Below, one piece after another: positions 13,401-21,200 of a stretch of 22,214 nucleotides of DNA. This DNA is from an uncultured Rhodovulum sp. (GTDB lineage: Bacteria; Pseudomonadota; Alphaproteobacteria; Rhodobacterales; Rhodobacteraceae): positions 1-22,214 of the forward strand of contig CAMIMK010000011.1 of NCBI GenBank assembly GCA_946221765.1, given 5' to 3'. Position 1 is the stretch's first letter, and every line of letters begins with the position of its first letter. The translations under genes and the position numbers were made by a program. Under the pieces are notes generated by a model that was not told the DNA's origin, ran no database searches, and saw nothing but the letters and a program-made list of their open reading frames with translations.

Positions 13401-14019
13401 CCGGGTCATCCTGCCGCCGGGCACGATGCTCTCGCCGCGCTATCCGGCCGCGGTCATCGCCGGCAATGTCGAGACGAGCCAGGCGGTGACCTCGGCCCTG
13501 TTCCTCGCGCTCGGCGTCCAGGCGGCGGCGCAGTCCACGATGAACAACACCACCTGGGGCAACGCCCGCTACCAGTATTACGAGACGATCTGCGGCGGCA
13601 CCGGCGCGGGCTGGCTGTCGGACGGCACCGGCCATCCGGGCACCTCGGGCGTGCAGTCCCACATGACGAATTCGCGTCTGACCGATCCCGAGGTGCTCGA
13701 ATGGCGCTATCCGGTCGTCCTCGACGAATTCCGGCTGCGGACGGGGTCGGGCGGAGCCGGGGCCTTCCCGGGCGGGGACGGCGTCGTCCGCCGCATCCGC
13801 TTCCTGGAGGCGATGACGGTCGCGATCCTCTCCGGCCACCGCGTCGTGCCGCCGCCGGGCCTCGACGGCGGCGAGCCCGGTGCGCCCGGCCGCACCCGCA
13901 TCCTGCGCGCGGATGGCCAGGGCGAGGACCTCGCCTCGGCCGACCGCCGCGAGGTGGCGCCGGGGGATGTCTGGCTGCTGGAGACACCCGGCGGCGGCGG
14001 CTGTGGCCGGGCAGGCTGA
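10402..14019 (+). CDS. 5-oxoprolinase / hydantoinase A-B fusion protein
   Basis: A 1205-residue protein joins both hydantoinase/oxoprolinase halves in one chain. The N-terminal hydantoinase A part begins WIDRGGTFTDIVARDPDG (phosphate-binding motif, residues 7-24) and has a second ATP-binding motif IGFDMGGTSTDVCHF near residue 281. From about residue 685 the hydantoinase B part begins (DPVMLEVFNNLYMSIAEQMGAVLENTA), with NAPHMPVHLGSMGASV and LNAPYNGGTHLPDITVV. The fused form matches ATP-dependent 5-oxoprolinase, which opens 5-oxoproline to glutamate in glutathione turnover. Related enzymes act on hydantoins or N-methylhydantoin, so the substrate is not certain. Start ATG at 10402 follows a G-rich stretch (GGGGGAC). 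It is probably cytoplasmic. A short SelW-like gene follows 61 bp downstream. Confidence 0.88.
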   Translation: MGWDFWIDRGGTFTDIVARDPDGALRRAKLLSENPGQYADAALHGIRGFLGLGPGAPIPAARIASVKMGTTVATNALLERKGEPLVLVTTRGLGDQLRLAYQNRPRLFDRHIVLPDLLHAQVIEADERLRADGTVERPLDEARLAAGLAAARAEGLNACAIVFMHGYRHQQHEARAAELARAAGFAQVSVSHEVSPLMKMVRRGDTTVVDAYLTPILRRYIDRIAAAFDGDMAGKLLFMQSSGGLTDATRFQGKDAILSGPAGGVVGAVRVSEIAGFPRMIGFDMGGTSTDVCHFAGDFERVLNTEVAGVRITAPMMMIHTVAAGGGSLLTFDGTRMRVGPESAGADPGPAAYGRGGPLAVTDANLLTGRLRPDFFPAIFGTGADQPLDLEATRAAFATLAEKVGRSPEAVAEGFLRIATESMATAIKTISVQRGHDITGYCLTVFGGAGAQHACAIADTLGMETCLIHPMASLLSAYGMGLADIRATRTEALELPLDAEGRLAAAARLDALGVAVLSAVEAQGVAEAAIRVVQTLHLKVQGTDTTLPIAFGPLAGMTAAFQEAHRSRFGFDPGAAPLIIESLEAEAIGTAADLSETPAPEATRSEDSYVTERLAPVWLDGAWREARFVRRAALVPGDTLTGPAVLVEPHTSILIEPGWQARITGHGHVVLTRIVPPAPRHAIGTEADPVMLEVFNNLYMSIAEQMGAVLENTAASVTIKERLDFSCAVFNAAGDLIANAPHMPVHLGSMGASVKAIIARNPDMAPGDVFALNAPYNGGTHLPDITVVAPVWDDAGLEVLFFTAARGHHTDIGGLTPGSMPPDSRSIHDEGAYIDNWRLVEGGRFREAETRDLLLSAPHPVRAVEINLADLRAQVASCEKGAQELRRMVAQFGLPVVRAYMGHVQDNAEECVRRAIEALSDADYTYPMDPDFDGTPREIRVRITIDRAARAATIDFTGTTAELATNYNAPEPVTRAAVLYVFRCLVDDAIPMNEGVMKPLRVILPPGTMLSPRYPAAVIAGNVETSQAVTSALFLALGVQAAAQSTMNNTTWGNARYQYYETICGGTGAGWLSDGTGHPGTSGVQSHMTNSRLTDPEVLEWRYPVVLDEFRLRTGSGGAGAFPGGDGVVRRIRFLEAMTVAILSGHRVVPPPGLDGGEPGAPGRTRILRADGQGEDLASADRREVAPGDVWLLETPGGGGCGRAG

Positions 14020-14080
14020 GGCCGCCCCGTGATCCGGCGGGGGTGGCGCGTCCCCGTGCGGATCGCGTAGGATCGGCCGC

Positions 14081-14362
14081 ATGAGCGCCGCCAAGCCGAC
14101 TGTCACCATCACCTACTGCACCCGCTGCAACTGGCTGCTGCGCGCCGGCTGGATGGCACAGGAGCTGCTCTCGACCTTCGGCGAGGAACTCGGCGGCGTG
14201 ACCCTCGTGCCGGGGACGGGCGGCGTCTTCGAGATCACCGTCGATGGCGCGACCGTCTGGGAGCGCGTGCGCGACGGCGGCTTCCCCGACGTGAAGGCGC
14301 TGAAGGGCCGCGTGCGCGACGCCTTCGCCCCCGGGCGCGACCTCGGCCATCTCGACCGCTGA
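14081..14362 (+). CDS. SelT/SelW/SelH family (Rdx) protein
   Basis: Encodes 93 residues, MSAAKPTVTITYCTRCNW. A CxxC pair (Cys13, Cys16) lies directly after the first beta strand, the hallmark of the SelW-like thioredoxin fold. The later stretch GGVFEITVDGATVWERVRDGGFPDVKALKGRVRD is the usual Rdx C-terminal half. Selenocysteine-containing members have CxxU; here both positions are cysteine, so no recoding is needed. The family is thought to have a thiol-redox role, but bacterial members are not well characterised. AGGAT lies upstream of the ATG at 14081. It follows the oxoprolinase gene closely and may be cotranscribed with it. Confidence 0.88.
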   Translation: MSAAKPTVTITYCTRCNWLLRAGWMAQELLSTFGEELGGVTLVPGTGGVFEITVDGATVWERVRDGGFPDVKALKGRVRDAFAPGRDLGHLDR

Positions 14363-14446
14363 CGCGATCGACTGTTTCCCGACGGGAACCAGAGCGTTGC
14401 GGAACTGGAGCATGGCAATTGTTGCGACGTGGCATATCTCACGGTG

Positions 14447-14463
14447 CGAGTACACTCGCGGTG
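14447..14463. promoter_or_regulatory. Inverted repeat upstream of the nitroreductase gene
   Basis: GCGAG-TACA-CTCGC lies about 35-50 bases before the nitroreductase ATG, inside a 132-bp gap. A regulator-binding site or a small leader hairpin are both possible. I could not fix a convincing -35/-10 pair here. Confidence 0.3.
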
Positions 14464-14494
14464 ACGAGCGTACAGGTCACAGGGAGACCCTCCG

Positions 14495-15100
14495 ATGAAC
14501 CAGATCGCTCCGATCAATCCCCGTTCCGCCGAATTCGACGTCGATCCGCTGTTCCTCGACCGCTGGTCGCCGCGGGCCTTCTCGGGAGAGGCGCTGAGTG
14601 AAGCCGACCTCCTGACGATCCTCGAGGCCGCGCACTGGGCGCCTTCGGCCTTCAATGCCCAGCCCTGGCGCTTCATCTACGCGCTGCCGGGCACGCCGGC
14701 CTGGGACCGGCTCTTCGGCCTGCTCGTCGAGTTCAACCAGTCCTGGGCCAAGTCCGCGGGGGCGCTGGTCTTCATCGTCTCGCGGACCCACGGCACGCCG
14801 CCGGGCGGGGGCGAGGAAAGCCCGATCTACAGCCACTCCTTCGATGCCGGTGCCGCCTGGGGCCAGCTTGCCCTGCAGGCGCGGCTGTCGGGCTTCTATG
14901 CGCATGCGATGACCGGCCTGCATTTCGACCAGGCGCCGCAGGTTCTCGGCCTCGGCGCGGGCTACCGGCTGGAGGCGGCCGTCGCCATCGGCCGGCTCGG
15001 CGACACGGCAGCCCTGCCCGAGGGGCTGCGCGACCGCGAGGTCCCGAGCCCGCGCCGCCCGCTGTCCGAAGTCGTCTTCGAGGGCAGCCTCGGCGCCTGA
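14495..15100 (+). CDS. Nitroreductase family protein
   Basis: Encodes 201 residues, MNQIAPINPRSAEFDVDPLFLDRWSPRAFSG. The family pattern is clear: the R-(S)-x-R-x-F/Y-type flavin-binding start (RWSPRAFSGEALS), then EAAHWAPSAFNAQPWRFI near residue 45, and a C-terminal VAIGRLGD. Members bind FMN and reduce nitro compounds, quinones or related electrophiles with NAD(P)H; the true substrate cannot be read from sequence. GGGAG lies eight bases before the ATG. It ends 49 bp before a strong hairpin shared with the convergent ilvN gene. Its neighbours (oxoprolinase, SelW-like protein) are also redox- or glutathione-related, but a joint pathway is only a guess. Confidence 0.87.
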   Translation: MNQIAPINPRSAEFDVDPLFLDRWSPRAFSGEALSEADLLTILEAAHWAPSAFNAQPWRFIYALPGTPAWDRLFGLLVEFNQSWAKSAGALVFIVSRTHGTPPGGGEESPIYSHSFDAGAAWGQLALQARLSGFYAHAMTGLHFDQAPQVLGLGAGYRLEAAVAIGRLGDTAALPEGLRDREVPSPRRPLSEVVFEGSLGA

Positions 15101-15149
15101 GGGGCGCCTTCCGGCGGGTCCAATGACCCGCCAGTCCTGAAAAACGATC

Positions 15150-15176
15150 GGGGCTGCATCCGTCGGATGCAGCCCC
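15150..15176 (-). terminator. Terminator between nitroreductase and ilvN
   Basis: A perfect 12-bp stem (GGGGCTGCATCC and its complement) with a three-base loop lies between two convergent genes. On the minus strand it is followed, after GATCG, by a run of five T, so it probably ends ilvBN transcription. In the plus direction the tail (TTGTCATTT) is weaker but could still serve the nitroreductase gene. Confidence 0.75.
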
Positions 15177-15210
15177 TTGTCATTTCAGCGGGTTGGGCGC
15201 GGGGCCGCGG

Positions 15211-15780
15211 TCAGGAGACGAAGCCGCCGCGCGAGATCGCGGCAACGCCGGTCCGCGCGACCTCGACCACGCCGAGCGGCCGCATCAGCTCGATGAAGGC
15301 ATCGACCTTCTCCGGGGCGCCGGTGATCTCGAAGACGAAGCTCTCCAGCGTGGTGTCGACGACCCGCGCGCGGAAGACATCCGCGAGCCGCATCGCCTCG
15401 ACGCGCTTCTCGCCGGTGCCGGCGACCTTGATCAGCGCCAGCTCGCGCTGGACGGCCGGGCCCTCGACGGTCAGGTCGTGGACCTCGTGCACCGGCACCA
15501 GGCGGCCGAGCTGCGCCTTGATCTGCTCGATCACCGCCGGGGTCCCGGTGGTGACGATGGTGATCCGCGAGCGGTGCCCGGCATGGTCGGTCTCGGCCAC
15601 GGTCAGGCTGTCGATGTTGTAGCCCCGGCCCGAGAACAGGCCGATGACCCGGGCAAGGACGCCCGCCTCGTTGTCGACGAGCACCGCCAGCGTGTGGGTT
15701 TCCTGCCGGTCCCCGAAGGGATTGCGCAGGTTGTAGGCGCTGTGGCTCGAGGCCCCTTTCTTGATCGCAAGGGCGTTCAT
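15211..15780 (-). CDS. ilvN: Acetohydroxyacid synthase small (regulatory) subunit
   Basis: Encodes 189 residues, MNALAIKKGASSHSAYNLRNPFGDRQ. The N-terminal ACT domain (THTLAVLVDNEAGVLARVIGLFSGRGYNIDSLTVA, about residues 28-62) gives feedback control by valine in this family. The C-terminal domain (RELALIKVAGTGEKRVEAMRLADVFRA and FVFEITGAPEKVDAFIELMRPLG) matches the long form of the subunit, also called IlvH. The ATG at 15780 has GAGGGAG six bases upstream. The gene follows ilvB by 24 bp, so both are one transcription unit controlled from the attenuator upstream of ilvB. A strong terminator lies downstream. Confidence 0.97.
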   Translation of the reverse strand: MNALAIKKGASSHSAYNLRNPFGDRQETHTLAVLVDNEAGVLARVIGLFSGRGYNIDSLTVAETDHAGHRSRITIVTTGTPAVIEQIKAQLGRLVPVHEVHDLTVEGPAVQRELALIKVAGTGEKRVEAMRLADVFRARVVDTTLESFVFEITGAPEKVDAFIELMRPLGVVEVARTGVAAISRGGFVS

Positions 15781-15804
15781 TGTCGGCTCCCTCTCTTCGC
15801 TGGC

Positions 15805-17559
<1,755 letters not shown>

Positions 17560-17611
17560 CTCTCGTCTCCGTCTTGCTTCCGTCTGCCGGGCGCACCCGG
17601 CCGTCTGCCAT

Positions 17612-17634
17612 AAAAAAAGCCCCCGCCGGGGGCT
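17612..17634 (-). terminator. Intrinsic terminator of the ilvBN attenuator
   Basis: In the transcript AGCCCCC, a three-base loop and GGGGGCT are followed by an uninterrupted run of seven U, 53 bases before the ilvB start codon. It lies inside the leader of ilvB, not after a gene, so it must be conditional. The octamer CCTGAGCC occurs twice just before or at the terminator stem. A segment within the leader-peptide codons (TCAGGCGTC) is complementary to the bases immediately preceding the stem, which suggests competing folds. Confidence 0.8.
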
Positions 17635-17658
17635 CAGGCGCCATCGCTTCGGCCTGGC

Positions 17659-17709
17659 TCAGGGGCCGGGCCGGCGAGGACGCCTGACAGGAATAAGTAC
17701 CTGGATCAT
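17659..17709 (-). CDS. ilvBN leader peptide
   Basis: A 16-codon frame reads MIQVLIPVRRPRRPGP and stops 25 bases before the terminator stem. Five of its first eight residues are Ile, Val or Leu (Ile2, Val4, Leu5, Ile6, Val8), the products of the pathway. This is the signature of ribosome-mediated attenuation: scarcity of charged branched-chain tRNA would stall the ribosome and prevent the terminator from forming. GGAGAGG lies 11 bases before the ATG. The following arginine/proline codons are unusual but fit the GC-rich hairpin region. Confidence 0.75.
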   Translation of the reverse strand: MIQVLIPVRRPRRPGP

Positions 17710-17734
17710 CTGAGTCCGAGCCTCTCCAGCCGCC

Positions 17735-17763
17735 CTCTTAGGCAGACTTGGCGGAAAGGTCAA
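17735..17763 (-). promoter_or_regulatory. Promoter of ilvBN
   Basis: TTGACC (17758-17763) and TAAGAG (17735-17740) on the minus strand are 17 bases apart. Transcription would start roughly 20 bases before the leader-peptide ATG, which is what the attenuator model needs. Confidence 0.6.
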
Positions 17764-17876
17764 TCGGCAAGGCCGGAAAAAATTGCCGAGATCGGGGTAT
17801 CAGACGTCATTTTCTTTCGCAACACCGGGGATCCTGGCCGGGGAGAGGGGGGAATTAACCCGGACGCGCAATCTTC

Positions 17877-17920
17877 TTGCGCCATAAGCGGGTGCAGTCT
17901 AACCAAAACCAAAAGACTGC
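17877..17920 (+). promoter_or_regulatory. Candidate promoter and operator of the TRAP operon
   Basis: TTGCGC (17877-17882) and TAACCA (17900-17905) are spaced by 17 bases. A perfect 7-bp inverted repeat, GCAGTCT (17894-17900) and AGACTGC (17914-17920), separated by an A/C-rich 13-base spacer, overlaps the presumed -10. A regulator bound there would block the promoter. Both parts are weakly supported on their own. The gap between the divergent ilvB promoter and this point holds nothing else clear. Confidence 0.4.
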
Positions 17921-17963
17921 CCGGCCAGACGGGCGGCGGATTCGAAAACAGGGGAAACACCGC

Positions 17964-18506
17964 ATGACACGCCTTCTCCGCCTGGCCGGCGTGATCGATC
18001 GCGTCAGCCTCTTCTTTGCCTGGGTCGCCGCGTGGCTGGTGCTCCTGAGCGCGCTCATCAGCGCCTTCAATGCCGCCTCGCGCTATCTCTTCAGTCTCAG
18101 TTCGAACGCCTGGCTGGAAATCCAGTGGCAGATGTTCGCCGGCATCTTCATGCTGTCGGCGGCGCATGTGCTGAAGGTCAACGAGCATGTGCGCGTCGAT
18201 CTGCTCTATGGCTCGGCCTCGCCGCGGCGCAAGCTCTGGATCGACGTGATCGGCATCCCGCTCTTCCTCTTCCCGAGCTGCATCGCCATCGGCGTCGCCT
18301 CCTGGCCCTTCTTCCTCGCGAGCTTCCAGACGGGAGAGGTGTCCTCGAACGCCGGCGGCCTCCTGCTCTGGCCCGCCAAGGCGCTGCTGCCCTTCGGCAT
18401 GTTCCTTGTGCTGATCCAGGGCGTGGCCGAGCTCATCAAGCGCATCGCGGCGCTCAGGGGCGAGATCGACGAGACCGTTGCCGACTACGAACGCCCCCTG
18501 CAGTGA
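17964..18506 (+). CDS. TRAP transporter small membrane subunit (DctQ type)
   Basis: Encodes 180 residues from the ATG at 17964 (MTRLLRLAGVIDRVSLFFAWVAAWLVLLSALISAFNAASRYLF in overlapping parts); AGGGG lies nine bases upstream. Four hydrophobic segments are visible, around residues 15-37, 52-70, 90-112 and 130-152, as usual for DctQ proteins. The stretch NAWLEIQWQMFAGIFMLSAAHVLKVNEHVRVDLLY is the typical conserved core. It pairs with the large DctM subunit in the inner membrane and couples solute uptake to sodium. An open frame continues upstream to 17877, but that part is promoter sequence and has no ribosome site. The stop lies 19 bp before dctM. Confidence 0.9.
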   Translation: MTRLLRLAGVIDRVSLFFAWVAAWLVLLSALISAFNAASRYLFSLSSNAWLEIQWQMFAGIFMLSAAHVLKVNEHVRVDLLYGSASPRRKLWIDVIGIPLFLFPSCIAIGVASWPFFLASFQTGEVSSNAGGLLLWPAKALLPFGMFLVLIQGVAELIKRIAALRGEIDETVADYERPLQ

Positions 18507-18525
18507 CCGGAACCGCGGAGCCTCC

Positions 18526-19995
18526 ATGCTAGAATATGGTCTCATGGCGCCGGCGATGTTCGCCGGGCTCATCGCCTTCATGCTCTTCGGCTTTCCGGTC
18601 GCCTTCTCGCTGTCGGCGCTGGGCCTCAGCTTCGGCCTCATGGCGATTGAGGTCGGCTATTTCGGACCGGAGTTCCTGCAGGCGCTGCCCTACCGGATCT
18701 TCGGCATCATGTCGAACGACCTGCTGCTCGCCATTCCGTTCTTCACCTTCATGGGGACGATCCTGGAGCGCAGCGGCCTCGCGGAGGACCTGCTCGAGAG
18801 CATGGGGCAGCTCTTCGGGCCGGTGCCCGGCGGCCTTGCCTATGCGGTGATCTTCGTCGGCGCCATCCTCGGCGCCATCACCGGCACCGTCGCGGCCTCC
18901 GTCATCGCCATGGGCATGATCTCGCTGCCGGTCATGCTGAAATACGGCTATGACATGCGCATCGGCACCGGGGTCATCGCGGCCTCGGGGACGATCACGC
19001 AGGTGATTCCGCCGTCGCTGGTGCTGATCGTGCTGGCCGACCAGCTCGGCGTCTCGGTCGGCGACATGTATCTCGGCGCCGTCGGGCCCTCGATCCTCCA
19101 GATCACGCTCTTCACGCTCTTCATCCTCGCGGTCTCGATCTTCCAGCCGCACAAGGTGCCGCCCCTGCCGGCCGAGGCGCGGACGCTGCGCGGCTGGGCG
19201 CTCGTCTCCAAGGCGCTCTGGGGCATGGTGCCCTCGCTGGTGCTGATCTTCCTCGTGCTCGGCACGATCTTCCTCGGCCTCGCGACGCCGACCGAGGCGG
19301 GGGCGATGGGCGTCGTCGGCGCCATCCTCCTCGCGCTTCTCCACGGCCGCTTCTCGGCGCATCTGCTGTGGCAGGCGATGTTCTCCACCGCGCGGCTGAC
19401 GGCGATGGTGGTGTTCATCCTCGTCGGCGCGACGGTGTTCAGCCTCGTCTTTCAGGGGGTGAACGGCGGCCGCTGGATCGAGCACCTGCTGTCGTCGATG
19501 CCGGGCGGGGTCATCGGCTTCCTGATCTTCGTCAACATCTTCATCTTCTTCCTCGCCTTCTTTCTCGACTTCTTCGAGATCGTCTTCATCGTCGTGCCGA
19601 TGCTGGTGCCGGTGGCGGCCAGCCTCGACATCAACCTCGTCTGGTTCGGCCTGCTGCTCTGCGTGAACATGCAGACCTCGTTCATGCATCCGCCCTTCGG
19701 CTTCGCCCTCTTCTACCTGCGGGGCGTCGCGCCGAAGGAGGTGAAGACGAGCGATATCTACTGGGGCTCGATCCCGTGGATCTGCCTGCAGCTGATGCTG
19801 GTCGCCATGCTGATCTTCTGGCCGGAATCCGTGACCTACTGGATCGGCGAGCACCACGAGCTCGACCCGGCGGCGGTGCAGGACGCGCTCGACAATCTGA
19901 CGGTTCCGGGGCTCGACGACCCGGCGGCGGGCAACATGCCTGCCCTCGACTTCGGCGCGCCGCCCGCCCCTGACCTGTCCAACCCCAACCCGTGA
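18526..19995 (+). CDS. TRAP transporter large membrane subunit (DctM type)
   Basis: Encodes 489 residues starting MLEYGLMAPAMFAGLIAFMLFGFPVAFSLSALG in parts; GGAG lies six bases before the ATG at 18526. A second ATG seven codons on (MAPAMFAGL) is a possible start. About twelve or more hydrophobic helices are present. The DctM signatures FFTFMGTILERSGLAEDLLESMGQLFGP, GAITGTVAASVIAMGMISLPVMLKYGYD and IPPSLVLIVLADQLGVSVGDMYLGAVGP are all clear. The protein forms the ion-coupled transport channel. After the last helix (IFWPESVTYWIGEH) it carries a tail of about 45 residues rich in Pro, Ala and Asp, predicted to be soluble. It lies directly before the binding-protein gene. Confidence 0.93.
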   Translation: MLEYGLMAPAMFAGLIAFMLFGFPVAFSLSALGLSFGLMAIEVGYFGPEFLQALPYRIFGIMSNDLLLAIPFFTFMGTILERSGLAEDLLESMGQLFGPVPGGLAYAVIFVGAILGAITGTVAASVIAMGMISLPVMLKYGYDMRIGTGVIAASGTITQVIPPSLVLIVLADQLGVSVGDMYLGAVGPSILQITLFTLFILAVSIFQPHKVPPLPAEARTLRGWALVSKALWGMVPSLVLIFLVLGTIFLGLATPTEAGAMGVVGAILLALLHGRFSAHLLWQAMFSTARLTAMVVFILVGATVFSLVFQGVNGGRWIEHLLSSMPGGVIGFLIFVNIFIFFLAFFLDFFEIVFIVVPMLVPVAASLDINLVWFGLLLCVNMQTSFMHPPFGFALFYLRGVAPKEVKTSDIYWGSIPWICLQLMLVAMLIFWPESVTYWIGEHHELDPAAVQDALDNLTVPGLDDPAAGNMPALDFGAPPAPDLSNPNP

Positions 19996-20032
19996 CGCCC
20001 GAAGCGGCGCTTCATTTCCCCGGAGGATACCC

Positions 20033-21133
20033 ATGGAACGACGCAAGTTTCTGAAGGCCGCAGCGACCGGAAGCGCCGCCGCGGCGCTCGTGGCGCCGCT
20101 CGCGGCCCCGGCGATCGCGCAGGAGGCCCCCAAGGTGCAGTGGCGCCTGACCTCGGGCTTCCCGCGCTCGCTCGACACCATCTTCGGCGCCGCCGAGATC
20201 TTCGCCGAGCATGTCAAGGCGATGACCGGCGGCAAGTTCGAGATCCAGGTGTTCCCGGCGGGCGAGATCGTGCCGACCCCGCAGGCGGCCGAGGCGGTCG
20301 GCACCGCGACCGTCGAGATGGCGCATACCTGCTCCTACTATTACTGGGGCAAGGATCCGACCTTCGCGCTCGGCACCGCCGTGCCCTTCGGCCTCAATGC
20401 GCGGCTGATGAATGCCTGGCTCTACGAGGGCGGCGGCAACGACCTCCTGAACGGCTTCTATGCCAAGCACAACCTCTACGGCATTCCCGGCGGCAACACC
20501 GGCGTGCAGATGGGGGGCTGGTGGCGCAAGGAGATCAACTCCGTCGCCGATCTCCAGGGCGTCAAGATGCGCATCGCCGGCATCGCCGGCAAGGTCATGG
20601 AAAAGCTCGGCGTGGTGCCCCAGCAGATCCCGGGTGGCGACATCTACCCGGCGCTGGAGCGGGGCACGATCGACGCGGCGGAATGGATCGGGCCCTATGA
20701 CGACCAGAAGCTTGGCTTCAACAAGGTCGCGCCCTTCTACTACTATCCCGGCTTCTGGGAGGGCGGCCCGACCATCCACTTCTTCATCAACCTGGAGAAG
20801 TTCAACGCGCTGCCGGAAGAGTACAAGGCGGTCCTGATCAACGCCGGCGCCTATGCCAACACCTACATGATCTCGCGCTACGATGCCCGGAACCCGGGCG
20901 CGCTGCGCAGCCTGATTGCGGGGGGCGCCCAGCTGAAGCCCTTCCCGCAGGACGTGCTGGAAGCGGCCCATGCCGCCTCGAACGAGGTCTATGCCGAGAT
21001 TTCCGCCGGCAATGCCGACTTCAAGACCATCTGGGAAAGCCAGAAGGCGATGCGCAGCGAAGGCTACCTGTGGTTCCAGGTCGCCGAATACGCCTTCGAT
21101 TCCTTCCAGATCCGCAACCGCACCAAGGGCTGA
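20033..21133 (+). CDS. TRAP transporter binding protein, 2-oxo-acid (TakP) type
   Basis: Encodes 366 residues. The N terminus MERRKFLKAA has the twin-arginine motif (Arg3-Arg4), a hydrophobic stretch and a cleavage site after Ala29 (AIA-QEAP), so it is exported folded to the periplasm. The mature part has the DctP fold. The stretch IDAAEWIGPYDDQKLGFNKVAPFYYYPGFWEGGP (from about residue 213, shown as overlapping family motifs) is characteristic of the TakP group, whose Rhodobacter member binds pyruvate and other 2-oxo acids with sodium. The ligand here is inferred from that resemblance. GGAGG lies six bases upstream of the ATG. It is third gene of the operon, 37 bp after the large subunit, and divergent from ilvBN. 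Confidence 0.9.
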   Translation: MERRKFLKAAATGSAAAALVAPLAAPAIAQEAPKVQWRLTSGFPRSLDTIFGAAEIFAEHVKAMTGGKFEIQVFPAGEIVPTPQAAEAVGTATVEMAHTCSYYYWGKDPTFALGTAVPFGLNARLMNAWLYEGGGNDLLNGFYAKHNLYGIPGGNTGVQMGGWWRKEINSVADLQGVKMRIAGIAGKVMEKLGVVPQQIPGGDIYPALERGTIDAAEWIGPYDDQKLGFNKVAPFYYYPGFWEGGPTIHFFINLEKFNALPEEYKAVLINAGAYANTYMISRYDARNPGALRSLIAGGAQLKPFPQDVLEAAHAASNEVYAEISAGNADFKTIWESQKAMRSEGYLWFQVAEYAFDSFQIRNRTKG

Positions 21134-21141
21134 GACGCCCG

Positions 21142-21167
21142 CTCGTGCGGCCCCCGGGCCGCACGAG
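21142..21167. terminator. Hairpin between the TRAP operon and terC
   Basis: CTCGTGCGGCCC and its exact complement lie nine bases after the binding-protein stop codon, between convergent genes. The stem is very strong (12 pairs, loop effectively four bases) but no T-run follows on either side. It is probably a stabilising 3' hairpin or a bidirectional terminator of the U-poor kind. Confidence 0.6.
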
Positions 21168-21200
21168 ACCGGACCCGCGGGCCGGCCGCGCTGGCCTTTG

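Noticed and set aside
9910..14112. A 1400-codon open frame on the minus strand covering the oxoprolinase gene
   Set aside because: Only its last 108 codons are real (the YnfA protein, with its own GTG and ribosome site). The rest is antisense to a clear 1205-residue enzyme.
18529..20304. A 591-codon minus-strand frame over the TRAP large subunit
   Set aside because: Extreme Arg/Asp/Glu/His composition typical of the complement of hydrophobic membrane codons.
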